A stretch of DNA of 64,000 bases, taken from assembly GCA_004794785.1 (NCBI GenBank), contig SJOL01005644.1, positions 503,181-567,180 of the forward strand, written 5' to 3'. The translations under genes were made by a program, and so were the position numbers. Source of the DNA: Opisthorchis felineus (taxonomy: Eukaryota; Platyhelminthes; Trematoda; Opisthorchiida; Opisthorchiidae). Positions 21,061-33,780 of this stretch are shown here, one piece after another (the stretch's first letter is position 1; every line of letters starts with the position of its first letter). Below the pieces are notes generated by a model, which saw only the letters and a program-made list of their open reading frames with translations, ran no database searches and was not told where the DNA came from.

Positions 21061-23517
21061 ACTGCTATGTCAGGTGTTAACGCCTATTCTAAATGATCCC
21101 ACTTGGCGACTTTGATTTGAAAAGCCATTACAACTTCGCGTGCAAGACTCGAGAGGTTTATAGTGTAACCAAGCGATTGGGTACTCCATAACATGCTATG
21201 GGTGGGGTTTTAACAGCCGATACTATGTGGCAAGCGTAGGACCCTCACACATGCACCTAAACAAGCGGAAGGCTGTGCTGCAGGCAGACTGTGAATGCAA
21301 GTCAGCTCGTCAGCTAACCGGCTGGCTGGCTCCGCTTATGAGATCCTTTCCCCTGCAGACATTCAAAGTGCTGATCGAAGCTAATTAATGTTATCCGAGG
21401 CAGACCAACCAGAAAAAACGAGAGGCACGAATTTAGTCCCCTTCATGATAAAAATTGCTTGGGATGAAGTCTTCGCTACGAAGGCTTTAGTTTTTAAACG
21501 AGTTGCTTGTATGCCACGCCGAATATTGTTTCGGAAAAGTTTAGACAACGGCCAGTAGATTTGTGGACGAGTATCTTTTCGGTTTAGACTTTTTCGAGAG
21601 CTTTGTGCTTTCTTCGATTGATTTAAAATACCAAATATATTTGGATCTGCTCTGATAGGAATTAATCGGACAAACATAGCAGGTTCGTTAGCAAGCTGGC
21701 ACTAGCAGTCCAAGTACTTGTTTCCTCTCCGCTCCTGAAGGGTTTTTGTTTCAAGGAGCTAAAGCGGTTGGGGTGAATTTTTCAGCTGACATACAGAGGT
21801 TCTGCTAAAGTTGGCCAGAGGTTGGCTGTCCAAGGACAGATAGAACGCTTCTTTCTGATGTCGATTGATTGTCACAATGCCCTATGATTACAGCATTTGG
21901 AGATGCTGAAAACTGGAACATGTTAGTTTTGACTTTACGGGTGACGCGTTTGTGGAAGGTGGATTCTAATATTTTTTTCTAGGAGTAAACAAATTGGTAC
22001 GCTGTTGTGTACATGTGCCTTCTAACCCCTAGTTTCCATTGTCGGGCCAAACGCCTATTAGACGTTTCAACAGAACGATTGGTCAACTCTGCTAAACTGG
22101 CAAGTGGTTCGTTCAGTAGAGTGTTAATCCAGTGACTTTCAGAAGAGCTTGGTAAACAGTCCGTTTACCAAGCCCGCCTGAAACGATGGCTACTCAGTCG
22201 GTTCCAAACTTTCTCCAGTTGATTGATACCCAGTGGGTTCTTTGTCCACAGTCTGGATTAGGACTCACTTGAAAAGGGCACATTGTTAGTGAGGCAGGTC
22301 AAGGGAGTGGGTGGGTGTCTGTATGCGTAGAAAAGGGAGTTGATGTACGCCGTAAAAATAGTGTGGTGGAATTTCTGAGCCGCTAGCTGGAACGGAATCG
22401 GTTAACGAAGGTTATCATGAAAAATGGTTGTAACAGTCTAATGTACAGGGCCGTGGCGGACCTTAAAAAACCCTTTAGATGAATGTGGCACGCACCACTC
22501 TTAACTTACAACATCGGTTTTCTACTCTGGTCAATCAGCTGAGGTAAATAAAAAGCCACTCATAATTATGAGGCGTGATGTGCTAATATTAGCTTACACC
22601 ACTAGCACTGCTAACTGAGTTTGCCCTATGTACAACAGGAACTCTAAACCGCAGTCTTACCCGCGAACCTGAAATGGATGCCTCCTTCCCCAGAGGAGAC
22701 TGCTGAAAGATACGGAAATAAACTCTAATTGATGATTCAGTGAACCGGACAAATGTGCTCTTCAAAGAGGAACAACTTCACAACTAAGAGAGAACTTCCG
22801 TAAACAGGCTTGGTTCTTTAAGAAAGGTCAGTAGTAGAGGTAATTTGCTGTGCACTGCGATGTAACATCGCCTTGCTTTTTTGAGACCCACTGCCAATGT
22901 CCATTACTACTTGGAAACGGGAATAATACGAGTGTAGGAGCCGTTTATCCGTGTATCAAAGTGCAGACTAGAAACCGAAAAACTTCAGTCACCCGCGTCT
23001 GGGCAGACAGCGCATCGGATCGAGCTGTGCTTACATGCCGGTACATACGGTATGCGGGTTTATCCCATCGGAGGGTTCTTGAATTTTCATTTAGTTTACC
23101 TATACCTGGTCTTTAAATTCTCCATTCGAAATATTTTCAACCAGCAGCTATATGGATATCTGGGTTATGTCAACCTCTGTCACACTGCGGATTTCGCTCG
23201 AGGGGATCACCAGTGCTACTGGTTACTAGTCCATTGGGTTTTGCTACTTTACCTGAATTTTCAGTCGGTATGCATTATGTGGGCCAGTATCTGGGGCCAC
23301 CCAGATGGTAAAAACACGTGTTCCCCATTTTATTTGATGGAAAGTTTTAGGAACAAAGGGCATCAGGAATTTGCACCTGAGACGACAATGTATGATGGAC
23401 AAAAGAGCCTCACAATCAGCTCACCGGCGGACGTAGGTTTACGCAGTGCACACTGATGAAGTGTGAGCTCACTGCGGACTCATGAGGAGCTCATTGTAGA
23501 TGAATGGTAAAGAATAC
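21061..23517. other. unassigned intergenic DNA
   Basis: No exon with family motifs, no SINE or RTE match. Short ORFs only (for example 22850-23116 plus). I see nothing I can name. Confidence 0.4.
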
Positions 23518-23705
23518 GACACGAGGTGGTTCAGTGGCTAAGGCGCGAACTTACTGACCGGAAGGTCCGTGGTTGGAGCCCAACCTTGGCATCTCCACTG
23601 TTTCTGTCTAGGCTTGGGCAGCCTGGCAGTATCTTTCTTCATGCGTCCTTCGGGTGACATGACAGCTAGGCACCGAAGGGGTGTTACAGTTGAATTATTC
23701 TTTTA
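23518..23705 (+). repeat. tRNA-derived SINE, copy 4
   Basis: Head 'gaggtggttcagtggctaag' with a mutated box B (GGTTGGAGCCC), body 'gtctaggcttgggcagcctg' and end 'gtgttacagttgaatta'. More diverged than the copies at 8938 and 16486. A target duplication is not obvious. Confidence 0.8.
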
Positions 23706-24389
23706 TTTACACCACTTGATTTTTTATGTTTCTAAGCTGGATGCATTGGCGCATTCGCCGACTTTCTCCACCGGGCTTTTTCTCGAACCCATGTCTGAAT
23801 AACTGCAATGGTTCCTAGTTATTTGTCCGTTTCGGTGGTCCTCGGCCTTTTCGGAGACGAACTGCGGCTGAAACACTGGACTGAAATCGGCAAGTGGCCA
23901 GATCAGGGAATTAAGCTCGTCTGAGAAAGCTTCAAGGAAACTACTATATATACTCTATACTCCATGTTCTTATACTACGGATAGCTGCAACTGCAGATAG
24001 GTGCAACTTTTTCAACTCCTTGCACTGGATGACTGAATCAGTGAGCAATCGTAGTCCTGATGATCGAACTCGCTCACTTTAATTTTAAGCTTACCGGCAG
24101 TTTCCAAAATGCCTCAACTTATCCCTCCACCTACTCGCTAACTTATCAGTAGTTCGTCCTACAGACTCCTATAGAACGTTGTTTTTTTATTTTTTACGAC
24201 AGTCTGCAGTCACAAAGGAACACCTGTGGTTAGTATCTAGACGTCCCCTCCTTTTGGCGCACGCAACGTCTGATGAAAATGAAAGTGCCCAGTGGGTGAA
24301 TGATTGCGGCAGTAAAACATCGCTTGTGTTAATTTTGGCATCAAAATGCAGTTACTGCTACTTCGAGAGAACAACCTTCACAGGAGACC
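23706..24389. other. unassigned spacer
   Basis: Nothing recognised. Confidence 0.35.
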
Positions 24390-24565
24390 ACTTCTGATAG
24401 CCTAGCGGTTACGTCACGGAACTACTGACCGGAAGGTCCGTGGTTAGGACCCAACTCTGGCTTTTCCACTGCTCCAGGCTAGGCCTGGGTAACCTGGTGG
24501 TATCCCAATCCTCGCACTTCATCGCTGAACGGCAGCTATGCACAGAAAGAATGCTGAGCCGAGGG
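24390..24565 (+). repeat. degenerate tRNA-derived SINE
   Basis: Keeps 'ctgaccggaaggtccgtggt' and 'ggcctgggtaacctggtggt' with heavy decay of box A and of the 3' end. Confidence 0.65.
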
Positions 24566-26099
24566 TTTTCTGTTTTTGACCATCCCTGATCGGTTCCTTT
24601 CAGAGGAGACCACTGTTTCTAACCTTTCAGGTGGTGGTCCTTTGTACTGTTTTTCCTTAAGGTTCTTTTGAGTCTACTGGATTGAAACAGTTCAAAATCT
24701 TATGTTTCACGCCAGCCTCGCCACTTGAACCCCAGTAAGAAAATAATGCGACAAATCATGGAGAACATTAGAACCTCAACTTCCACTTGCTAAGTCCTGC
24801 AAATTGAGGGGAAAAGCATACAGGCGAAATATCGTGATACTGTTCAACTCTCCAAGAGGACAGTGCACTGGGCGGATGTCAGTGGCGAGGTAAGGTTGGC
24901 CTTCTTTCGTAGGCCGGATTCAGATTCTAGTATACGTCGCTGTTTGTAGGAAATGTCCATATATCTACCAGCATAACCACAGTCCGTCAATAAGAGGTGA
25001 ATAATTTTTACGTTTGTGCCAGAGATCATGCGAGGTGTTGTTCATTACCAAGAGATGGGTTGTACTGTTTGTGTTCGAGAATTACACCAATGTATCCGTT
25101 TAATGGTATTTAGCTCTCGTCTTCTGGCCTATTAAGGATGAATAACGTCTATACCGCCTAGTAAGCTTGTAGAGTAGCTTCTCCACAAGCAAAACTCGAA
25201 TAAATACCATAAATATGTTACGCTTTAGTGGAACTGGTGGACAAGGAAAACCTTTATTCATGACAGGAAGACCGTTAAGAGTCTGTATCCCAGACAGAAA
25301 ATATCGTAAGGCATAATCACTGAGCTAATGGTGAAGCATGTGGAGAACTTCGGGCTGTGTTTTAATTAAATCCAAATTTCCGATGTATGATCGACCTGGA
25401 TAGGGCTGGCTGGGCCAACAAGAGTAAGCGTATCCTTATCCGCGTTTATTTCTCTCAATGTGGATGAGAACACGCATATTTTTTGTTCCCAGTACGGAAG
25501 AGTTGTGCATTTAGAACTAACTCCGGCTCTCAGGTCATCGCAAACTTAATGAAACAACAAAAAGATAAGAGAAATCTGCTCCTACCCATGGAATTAAATC
25601 AGAAATAACCAACTCATCTATTTTCGCTTTTATAATAGGTAACTACAGACTGTTTCCTCCATTCACTACATTCAGTGCTAATCGGTGTTCATCAGCTCAA
25701 AAATCAACAAAAGATTTGTGTGCAGCCAGTTAGAACTCAACTCGGTCGTCACAAAAAGGGTTGATCTTAAAATTACAGAAACACGTTCACATGTATTTCC
25801 AACACACCAACGAATGTTGAGATGCAGATATCCATCTGTACGGCATTAGTATGTTTTCTATGTCCGAAACAAGGTCTGGGTCTTGCTTTATTTTCTAGAG
25901 GGGCGATTTGTCATTTTTGCTTTAATTCTCCCACTGGAAAGGTAGCTTGTACATTCCAGCCAAAATGGAGGACCAGCACTGAATCGTTCGGGATTTGGCC
26001 AAGTCAGTGGTGTTCGGGTTTACAGGCAGCCTCTAGTGTAGAGGGAACGGCTTTGTTATGTGGAATATCACTGATCGGTGGATGATCACACACCGTCGT
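24566..26099. other. unassigned intergenic DNA
   Basis: Nothing recognised on either strand. Confidence 0.35.
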
Positions 26100-26650
26100 G
26101 CTACAAAGGGTGTGGGAGCATTTGGCTATCTGAAACATGGGTGAAGACCATGTTCGTGAAATTCTGCCGCGCCTTAATTAGACGTGGAATCTTTGGATGG
26201 CGCAACTGACTCGTCACATGACTCTGGCATTGCACCTCCTAACGTGTTCTCTGATGTAAGCCCCAAAGTATGGATTCACTATGTGGATAACACATTCGTC
26301 ATCATCTAAAAGAGCGAACTGCAGTGAGTAAGCTATCAAACGACATACAATTCACAGTGGAAACAGAAAAGTGGCCTTCTCGAACGTCCTCGACGCTAGA
26401 TTATCAGGTGGACGACTGCAAACTGAGGTGTACAGAAGGGGGACGCATGGGGACCAAATTCTGTGCTGCCACTGGGATCAGCCGTATTGTGGCAAGCAAA
26501 GCTGTATTCGGACGCTTCAAGCTGATAAAGACAACGAAAAACTGAGGAATCCAATAATGAGGAGGAAAAGTGCTTATGCAAGGTCTTCCGAAGAAATGGA
26601 TATCCGAGAAGCTTCATTTCGAGGTATCTCGAAAAAACAGTATGACTGAC
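26100..26650 (+). pseudogene. Penelope-like element, RT remnant
   Basis: The frame around 26268-26310 reads K-V-W-I-H-Y-V-D-N-T-F-V-I-I, the Penelope-type Y-V-D-D box with the second Asp changed to Asn. After a stop and frameshift it continues with L-S-N-D-I-Q-F-T-V-E-T-E-K (about 26325-26375), T-E-V-Y-R-R-G-T-H-G-D-Q-I-L (26415-26455) and Q-S-C-I-R-T-L (near 26500). These are the Penelope 'DIQFTxExE', 'TxVYRKxTHTDxIL' and 'KRSCVRTL' blocks. Several frame breaks make it dead. Confidence 0.8.
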
Positions 26651-26806
26651 ACACTGGGAAGGTAAACAAAACAAATTTCCGTATATTAAAGACGTCGCTG
26701 AGATCAATACAAGACTGTTGTGACAACACGATACAACAGTGTCCTATAAACCTTGCGGACGACACTGCCATAACCATAAGGAAAATTGAATTGAAAGGTG
26801 AACAAT

Positions 26807-27105
26807 GTGGTATACAATATTCAATGCAAGGACTGTGGTAAACAGTACGTGAGACAAAGGGAAAGTTGGTAAGCCAGCAGATTTCACGAAAACAAACTTG
26901 CTGTCAAAAGACACGGTCAATTTTCACCTATCTTCGTGCTCGAAGATCAGGAACATGGGTTCAACTGGGAAGAGTTTCGCATGCTAGGTCGGGCAAGAAC
27001 AAAGAATGAGCGTGGATTTATAGAAGCAAGGTATTCCACTGAAGACGCCATCAACAGTCATATTGAAAATGACTCACCACCGACTGGAAGCCAGAGAACT
27101 GAAGA
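26807..27105 (+). pseudogene. Penelope-like element, GIY-YIG endonuclease remnant
   Basis: In frame: V-V-Y-N-I-Q-C-K-D-C-G-K-Q-Y-V-R-Q (26807-26857), the GIY-YIG domain start with the paired cysteines typical of Penelope-like elements; the Y-V-G/Y-I-G signature has become Y-V-R. After a stop: L-A-V-K-R-H-G-Q and then, from about 26935, V-L-E-D-Q-E-H-G-F-N-W-E, R-M-L-G-R-A-R and I-E-A-R-Y-S-T-E-D-A-I-N-S-H-I. It directly follows the RT remnant, in the order RT then GIY-YIG expected for endonuclease-positive Penelope-like elements. Confidence 0.8.
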
Positions 27106-30100
27106 CCTACAAACCAAAACCTGTACAAAATTCAGATGAACATCTTGTAGGGGGAAACAGGGGATCTCGAGTCTAGCGGATAAATCAGTTTGCTTGGCGC
27201 ATGCTTCCAATCAATAAGTCAAAGGACAGAGATCAGTGCAAAATGTCACCTAATTCGCCGATCAAAAGCAGAGGTCACTCACTACGACGAAGAAGACGGG
27301 GAAGCGCAATCGGTCCATCGAGTACAAGAATATCAGACTACGACGCAACGCATATCAAGTACGGACCAATCAGAAGAATGAAGGCAAACTGCTAAAAACA
27401 GTCAAATCGGGTGAAGCCAGACCACAGAGAAACGCGCCTTGCAAACGAACCGGTTACAACCCTGATGAAGTCTACCATAGGGAGGCCGTTCAACGAGCCA
27501 ACCGGATGCAAGGAATGCATACAAATCGTGGACGAATCGATGAGATTACGATTCCTCAACCGGCCAATCACTCCAGGAGACATCAAGTGTTCTTTTCAAC
27601 ACTGTAAATGCAAGCAGGTAAGGAGGAACCACCAACTCGGTAACGGCTGTTCAAAAAACGGTACTGCAATATGCACAAAACCGACAGTGGCTATCATGTG
27701 AGTTAGCATTCGGGATCTCCACGACGGATAAAATGACGGTTTTGATATCGTTTTCAGCTTTTAAAGCCAGCTTGGTTGGAAATAGAGATTGACGTCATCA
27801 TTCAAAGTTTGTTACTTGCGTTTTCTTCCGAAACGGGCAACCAGGTGATGGCAGCTGAACCTGGGATCGGAAGTTCTTTTTCTCTCATTCCGTAAACCAC
27901 TCGACCGAGCTATCTCTCATCACATTTTCTGAAAATGTACCAAAGATTTACGTAGAATCATGTGTTTGTGTTCCACAGTATGTGAATAATATTCCTTCGG
28001 CTCAATGGCAACAGCAATCGAATGATTTCAATAACGAAAGCCGAAAATATTATCAAAATTAACCAAAATCCTTGGGATAACTTGCCATCATCTTGAACGA
28101 GCACTATTCCCTTTTTCAACCAATGAGAGTGGAAATACAGTCTCAAGCAGAGAACTCGTAACTTTTATTCATCATCTCATCACTTTAGCGACCCAGCACC
28201 CTAGTAATTTTCAGTTTCAGCACCAAGCAGCGATGTATCGTTCTGTACCTTTTGAATAAAAATCTCCGAGTATTTAGGGCTCTGTGTAATTACACTAAGC
28301 CTACGGATAGAAAACCTAAGCATACCTTTTGATCAAAACTGAAACTACTCACTATGATGGTAAATATGTGTAAGGATAAAAAACAAACTGAAATAAGGAA
28401 ATCACATTCTCTACCGGCTCAAAATAAGAACCAGTGGCAGCCATGCTTATAGGATTGTATCATTAGGCTCTTAACAAAAAGTGACATGTAGTTAGATGGA
28501 AGTTATCACTATTCAAAGGTTTTGAAAATTCCTTAGACTAAACATCACACTTGATTCAAGTATATCAGCTGTCCAAGACTCGTAGGCGAATTCCTGATCT
28601 TGAGGTTAAACCAGAATTATTGGCCCAGGAGTCAGCCGATCTCTCTTCTCTACATCGGTCTGATGCGTCCAACTAAGTCCTGGGGTGTCTGAGCAATTTA
28701 GAATTCCACGGCGTACATGGATGACGTTGCCGGTTGCCTAATTAGGTGACTACCAGGGTTATGATAAAAATGTGGTCTGAGAGCCAGTCTCTCCGACCAT
28801 GTATACATCACTCACAATTTTCAGCTAACCTGTCGTAATTAATCCTTATTTGAAAGCGGTGCTGGCGAGCTCAAGGCCAGCACGTCTTCAGTTGTTTAGG
28901 TGACCACACTTTTGTTATTAATAAATTCCGTCGTTGTCGGCACAAACAGCCAAGAAAATTGTATTGTCTTTTAAAATGGGGTATGACTAGAACAGGTATT
29001 AGTGTCTTTCCAGCTGGGCGCTCAATATACTTTCGTATTCGAAATGCGTCGGTGTTTGTGATAAGTTCACGGAAATGAGGATTTGTACTTAAGGTGGATG
29101 TTGCAACACATCTGGCTCAACTGATCTTCTTGACCTTTGGATGTGTGCAGTAATCGGATTAACTATGATATCCAGAAAAATTTGATGCATCATCAACACA
29201 ACTGCGACTAAAATCATTAACAAATTGTTGTGATACTTAGTGGGCATAGTCTTTGAAATAACAGATTACTTGTGCGCAACAGGCAGCAGCGGTATAAACA
29301 AAACCAATGCTAGGAATAACATTACCCAGAATGTTAGGTTTATCCCGATCTGGAGATTGTAGAACACAACTCGATGAACAGCAGGCATATAGGGGAGAAT
29401 CCTTTAGCCATGTTGGACAATTTTGCCAAATATATTAGTCCTCCATAGATGGATCCCTAAGTACTCCTCATCAGTATAAGATTTATCATCATAATAAAAG
29501 TATATTAAGTTAGCAGTTACTCGGTTTTTGTGTGACAGTAACCACTTATTAGTGATTTCCATCGATCTACACTGAAGAATAACACCTGTTTCTCATTCAC
29601 ATAGACACTGACTTCGTTTTAGACTGGAAGCACAGAATCGTTCTTCACATACCATGTGGTCAACATTCCAGCGCAGCAGTCTTTAGGTTTATGCGGTTAT
29701 TCAGTTTCGCGTTCCGTTTGCAGCCATTCTACTAAGCAGAACTGCACTTCTGCCCAGTCACAATAACACTAAGGATACCTTATTTTGCATACGGTACCCT
29801 CTCCGTCTTACGACTTGGGTGCAGCCAGCAGGTTTTTAGCTTTGTCAGTGTCCAGAATAAGTGTGGATGGTCATTCAGGTTGGGTAATCGCCGTACGTAT
29901 GATTCAAACCAACTTGACAGCAGTTAACAGGATTTTGTGGCACATGGTGTACTGAGTCAGAAATAAGTCCATATAGCCTTTGACACCACACCACACTTCT
30001 GTCTTATCCTCGGAAAACAATTTCCTTTCTTTCTCTCTGATATCTGCATCCGTTTTTCCAAGAAGCTTTGGCATGAATAGATTACACATAGCAAAACCTG

Positions 30101-33100
30101 GGGTTTAACTATGTAATTGGATCAATTTTTTGTGATCATTACTAACCAGCGATAAGCACAGTGATATCGTGGTATCCTTTTACTTGTTTGCTGAAAACGT
30201 GCAAGACAGCTTTTCTGGTTTGAATACCCCCATCCAACGATGCACTTGTTGAAGGATCCTAACCAAATGATCGTCGAATCGCAAGTACGCTACACAAGTG
30301 CAAGCACAGGCATAGGGGGACTTTTGTGGACGGTAGTCTTCAGTGGTAATGAAAAAAATGTTCGCTACTTAACTGGATCGGTTCTTAGATTGGACGGGGT
30401 CCACGTCTCAGAAGTAATTTTGGCCGCAAAGGATGAAAAGCAGTTTGGGGACAAAAGCGTTGATCGTATTGGAGAGGCTTTCGACAAAAAGAGGGATTAC
30501 TGTGTCAGTAAACAAACAATCAGGTCGCCTGTTCACTTCGCGGTGCATCTAATAAGTAGTGGTTCTTCAGCCTGAGAGCTAACCGGGTTTATGACGTGAA
30601 GATCATAACGGAGTCCCAGAACTACATCAATGAAAATCGATGTGAAAATAAGGGCAGCTGGGCGGGATCTATCGCTTATTCCATTCACTGATGAATCACG
30701 CTGTTGATCGCTGAACCGCGCAGCTCCTGAATTTCCTGACCTGTGTTTTCTACCTGGTGACTCTATCGAGAAACTTGACGGCCTGGTATAAACCGTAAGA
30801 AATGCAGGAGTCAAATGCTCGTTTGGTGATCTCCATTTAGGGCGGACGCACACCTCTGGCCTAGCCTTTTACCGGCGGACTCCGATTTTTGTCTCCTACA
30901 ATGCGGCTGGTCAAAAATGTTGCCTGCATTTACAAAACGATTTGATTTCACGATTGGATGGGAGGTGAACCCCACACCAAAGCTATTTCATTTACGCTGG
31001 TCTAGTTCTTTTAGACGAACTATACCAAGCCTAGCGACTATTGTTTACCAGGCGACGAATCTCTTAGATCAATACTGACAGATGCCAGCGGATAGACAGC
31101 GGAGTGAAATATATTCCATCAGAAATTGCTCGATTACATAAGATAACGAATTGTGGTTTACTGACATTTGAACCCATTGCTACTTGGTTTTGATTCTATA
31201 CTCACTCATTTGAATCAACTCGCCATGAACGGTTGGCTAGCCTCCAGACTTGCCTTCACAGCTGAGGTGACCTGGAGAGGAAGCCAATAACTCAGTGTAC
31301 TTTTGCGAGAGGTTATGTATCTTAGTCTTTTTACATCTTACGCCAGTAGGGCTGTACGGTGCCAAGTATGCCAACGGGCGGACCGCCGGGTGTCGTACAA
31401 ATAACTGCTCACCATGGCGTCTTTTGCTACCTGCCAAGGCGAACTCATGTGCTCATGGTTTGCCTGTGGGACATGAACCCACGTGTTTCATGCATTAATC
31501 GACAGACAGCAGCCGGGAACCAGAAGTGTCTGGCTATGATAGGACAGGGAAATGAGTGATGCGTCCCCATGTATTTGTCGTGGTATGAACAGAACCAGGG
31601 TCATGGCGTACCGACGGTGTAGGGTCGCTTGTATGTAAATTTATGGTGTGATGGTTGGAGATGGTACCTTGAACTGACGGTGGTACTGTTTCTTGTCAAT
31701 CCTGGGAGAGAATGACGGAGAAAGCCGGTAGTCTCTCTCTCTCTCTCAGCAATCTCGGACTGGAGTTGTGTGAACACCGTCTGAAATCTTTTGGGCTTGA
31801 TGGTTACCCAGGTTACAAACTGAACGCTGGATTCCATGGTAATCCAATGGTTGGTTCGCTTGTTTTTTGGAGTGGGAACTGGAACGAGTCATCCGGTAGG
31901 TCCAACAATACGCTTTTACCCATATTCACAAACATACAACTTCGCAAGATGTAGAGGTTTACTTGATATATAAAGGTGGGTGTTTGAAGCGGATCGCTGC
32001 GAAGGTGATATTCTCTGAGATGGACCACTGTGATAGTGCCATCTGGTATGTCCACGCCTCTGTCGCTTTTAGGCTGTCCGTCACATTCGGAGTCATTGCA
32101 TGGACCATTGGAATGTCAGTTGGATACTACGGAGATGCTGAGCGGCGCGTAGATCATCACGTCCTGAAATTGCTAGAAGGGTTTGGGATTATGTCGTTTC
32201 AGACGCGTACCTCTGAGTACCTCCTCACCGTATCGGTGAAGTCTCATGTGGTGAGTGTGCCGAAATGGTGAACGAGAGCATCATACTGCAGAAGTATGCA
32301 GTCAAGGACACGAAAGAAGGGGACCTAGCTGACTAATCGGCTGGTCATATATGTTCTGCTAAAACCTCCGGGATCAGTAAGACGGTACCACCTGTCACCT
32401 GCTTCGAGATTGTGGTGGCCTTGAGGTACACTAGGAAGGTGGTACGTGTAAGTGTGCCTGTGATTTTGATCCATAGCTAGTCACATATTCTAGCTTCTGA
32501 GTTGGTGAACTCAACCTTCCAGTAGCTGAGGCCAGTGTAACGGGACCCAACTATTTAGGCGCCGTTCGAGGAGGTATGTGTTGTATTAGGAGACAGCAAT
32601 CTCTGATAAGGCGTTCGAGGTATCGGCAAATTGCTCTAGAAATATATCACATCAACTTTGAAGCCGGCAGATTGCAAGCTTACACCGAAGCCCTATTATA
32701 TAGTCAATGTGAGCTCCAACGAGTAATTCTACGTTCGGGCGCTTAATGTCTGTCAGAATAGTGGGCTAGTAGGATATACTCTCAGAGTCTCCGAAATCCG
32801 AAAGAAAGGAGACCGAGAACAGGAGTGAGTTAACGCAAATATGTGAACGAACAATTCCAAAGCTGCATAGTAAGTGGAAAAGGAGTTACGATACAAATAA
32901 GCGCACGATGGAAAAATGAATGCACTACTAAAGAGTATCATCCCCAGTGCCTACGTAAACGAAAGGACATTCCAGAGAAAATTATGGATAAATGTTAACC
33001 AAGTGAACAAAACTGTGCTGGGTACTGCAAGTTCCTAAATGTATGAAACTTTCAAACGGCTAATACCAATAGACTCAATGTGATTGTTACAGTGACAAAG

Positions 33101-33549
33101 ATTTTTTGACGGCTGATGTATTTGTGGGGACGTCATACGCTGGTCGCATGGGTCTGCAGATATTGTCAGTATTTGAACGGGACAGATGTTTCACGAGTGT
33201 CAGTTGATCTGAGCTGGCGTATGTGCTGTTTCAAACGGATGTGAGATTAAGGTTATCTGGGATACGTATGACTAAGTCTATCAGTGCCGCATATATATAT
33301 ATATATAGCCTTTGTCAGTGAATTAAGAAAGAAACAGCTTAGGTTTTTTGGGCACATTTTGTGGAAGAGTGTGGCAATCATTGACTGTGCGTTATACAGT
33401 CGTAACAAAATAATCTCCTTTGATGCACCTGATTATTAGATAGTGTGACCAACGGATTACTATATACAGACCTGTGCATCTCATCACTTTCCAGTGGACT
33501 TATTAATACGCTCGACTAAGCAATCTCCGTAGGTAAAAAAAGTTCCACG
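27106..33549. other. unassigned intergenic DNA
   Basis: The first 600 bases may be the 3' flank of the Penelope-like element but carry no motif I recognise. The rest has short ORFs only. A (CT)n run lies at about 31735-31748 and an (AT)n run at 33290-33307. No spliceable exon with a family signature was found. Confidence 0.35.
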
Positions 33550-33780
33550 ACTACACTATATATAAGGTTGCTGAAAACTCTCCAACAGCCACGGTCGGTT
33601 TCCCCCTTCTTGGGGCTCATCAGGAAGGCGCAGTCCCCGAGTTTCCCTCAACCTGATGTTCTACTTGAATCCAAATTGGACAGATTTCGACAAATTCGTT
33701 AATTTGCATACCGAGTTAGATTTGACGGGAGACTCACATGGAACCCAGCTAAATCTCTCGTTTATGATGTTTTTAAGGAG
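33550..33780 (-). repeat. hammerhead-bearing dispersed repeat, copy 1
   Basis: Minus-strand order: a box like 'cgagagatttagctgggttc', spacer, 'gagggaaactcggggactgc', then a hammerhead-like core and 'gttggagagttttcagcaac'. The same parts recur at 49353-49470, 63014-63150 and 63748-63900. Hammerhead ribozymes are known from the terminal repeats of Penelope-like elements, so these may be solo ends of such elements. Confidence 0.6.
33570..33630 (-). ncRNA. hammerhead-ribozyme-like motif, copy 1
   Basis: The minus strand contains CTGATGA (33617-33623), a GCCCC/GGGG hairpin and GAAA (33599-33602), the order of the hammerhead catalytic core. Stem III would be a short ACC hairpin but its 3' arm reads GGC rather than GGU, so this copy may be inactive. 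Stem I is not convincing by eye. Confidence 0.45.

Noticed and set aside
27465..27500. CTGATGA near the Penelope remnant as a hammerhead
   Set aside because: No GAAA box at the right distance and no stem II.
30240..30575. 111-codon ORF in intergenic DNA
   Set aside because: No motif, no flanking exons with matching splice sites; could be chance.
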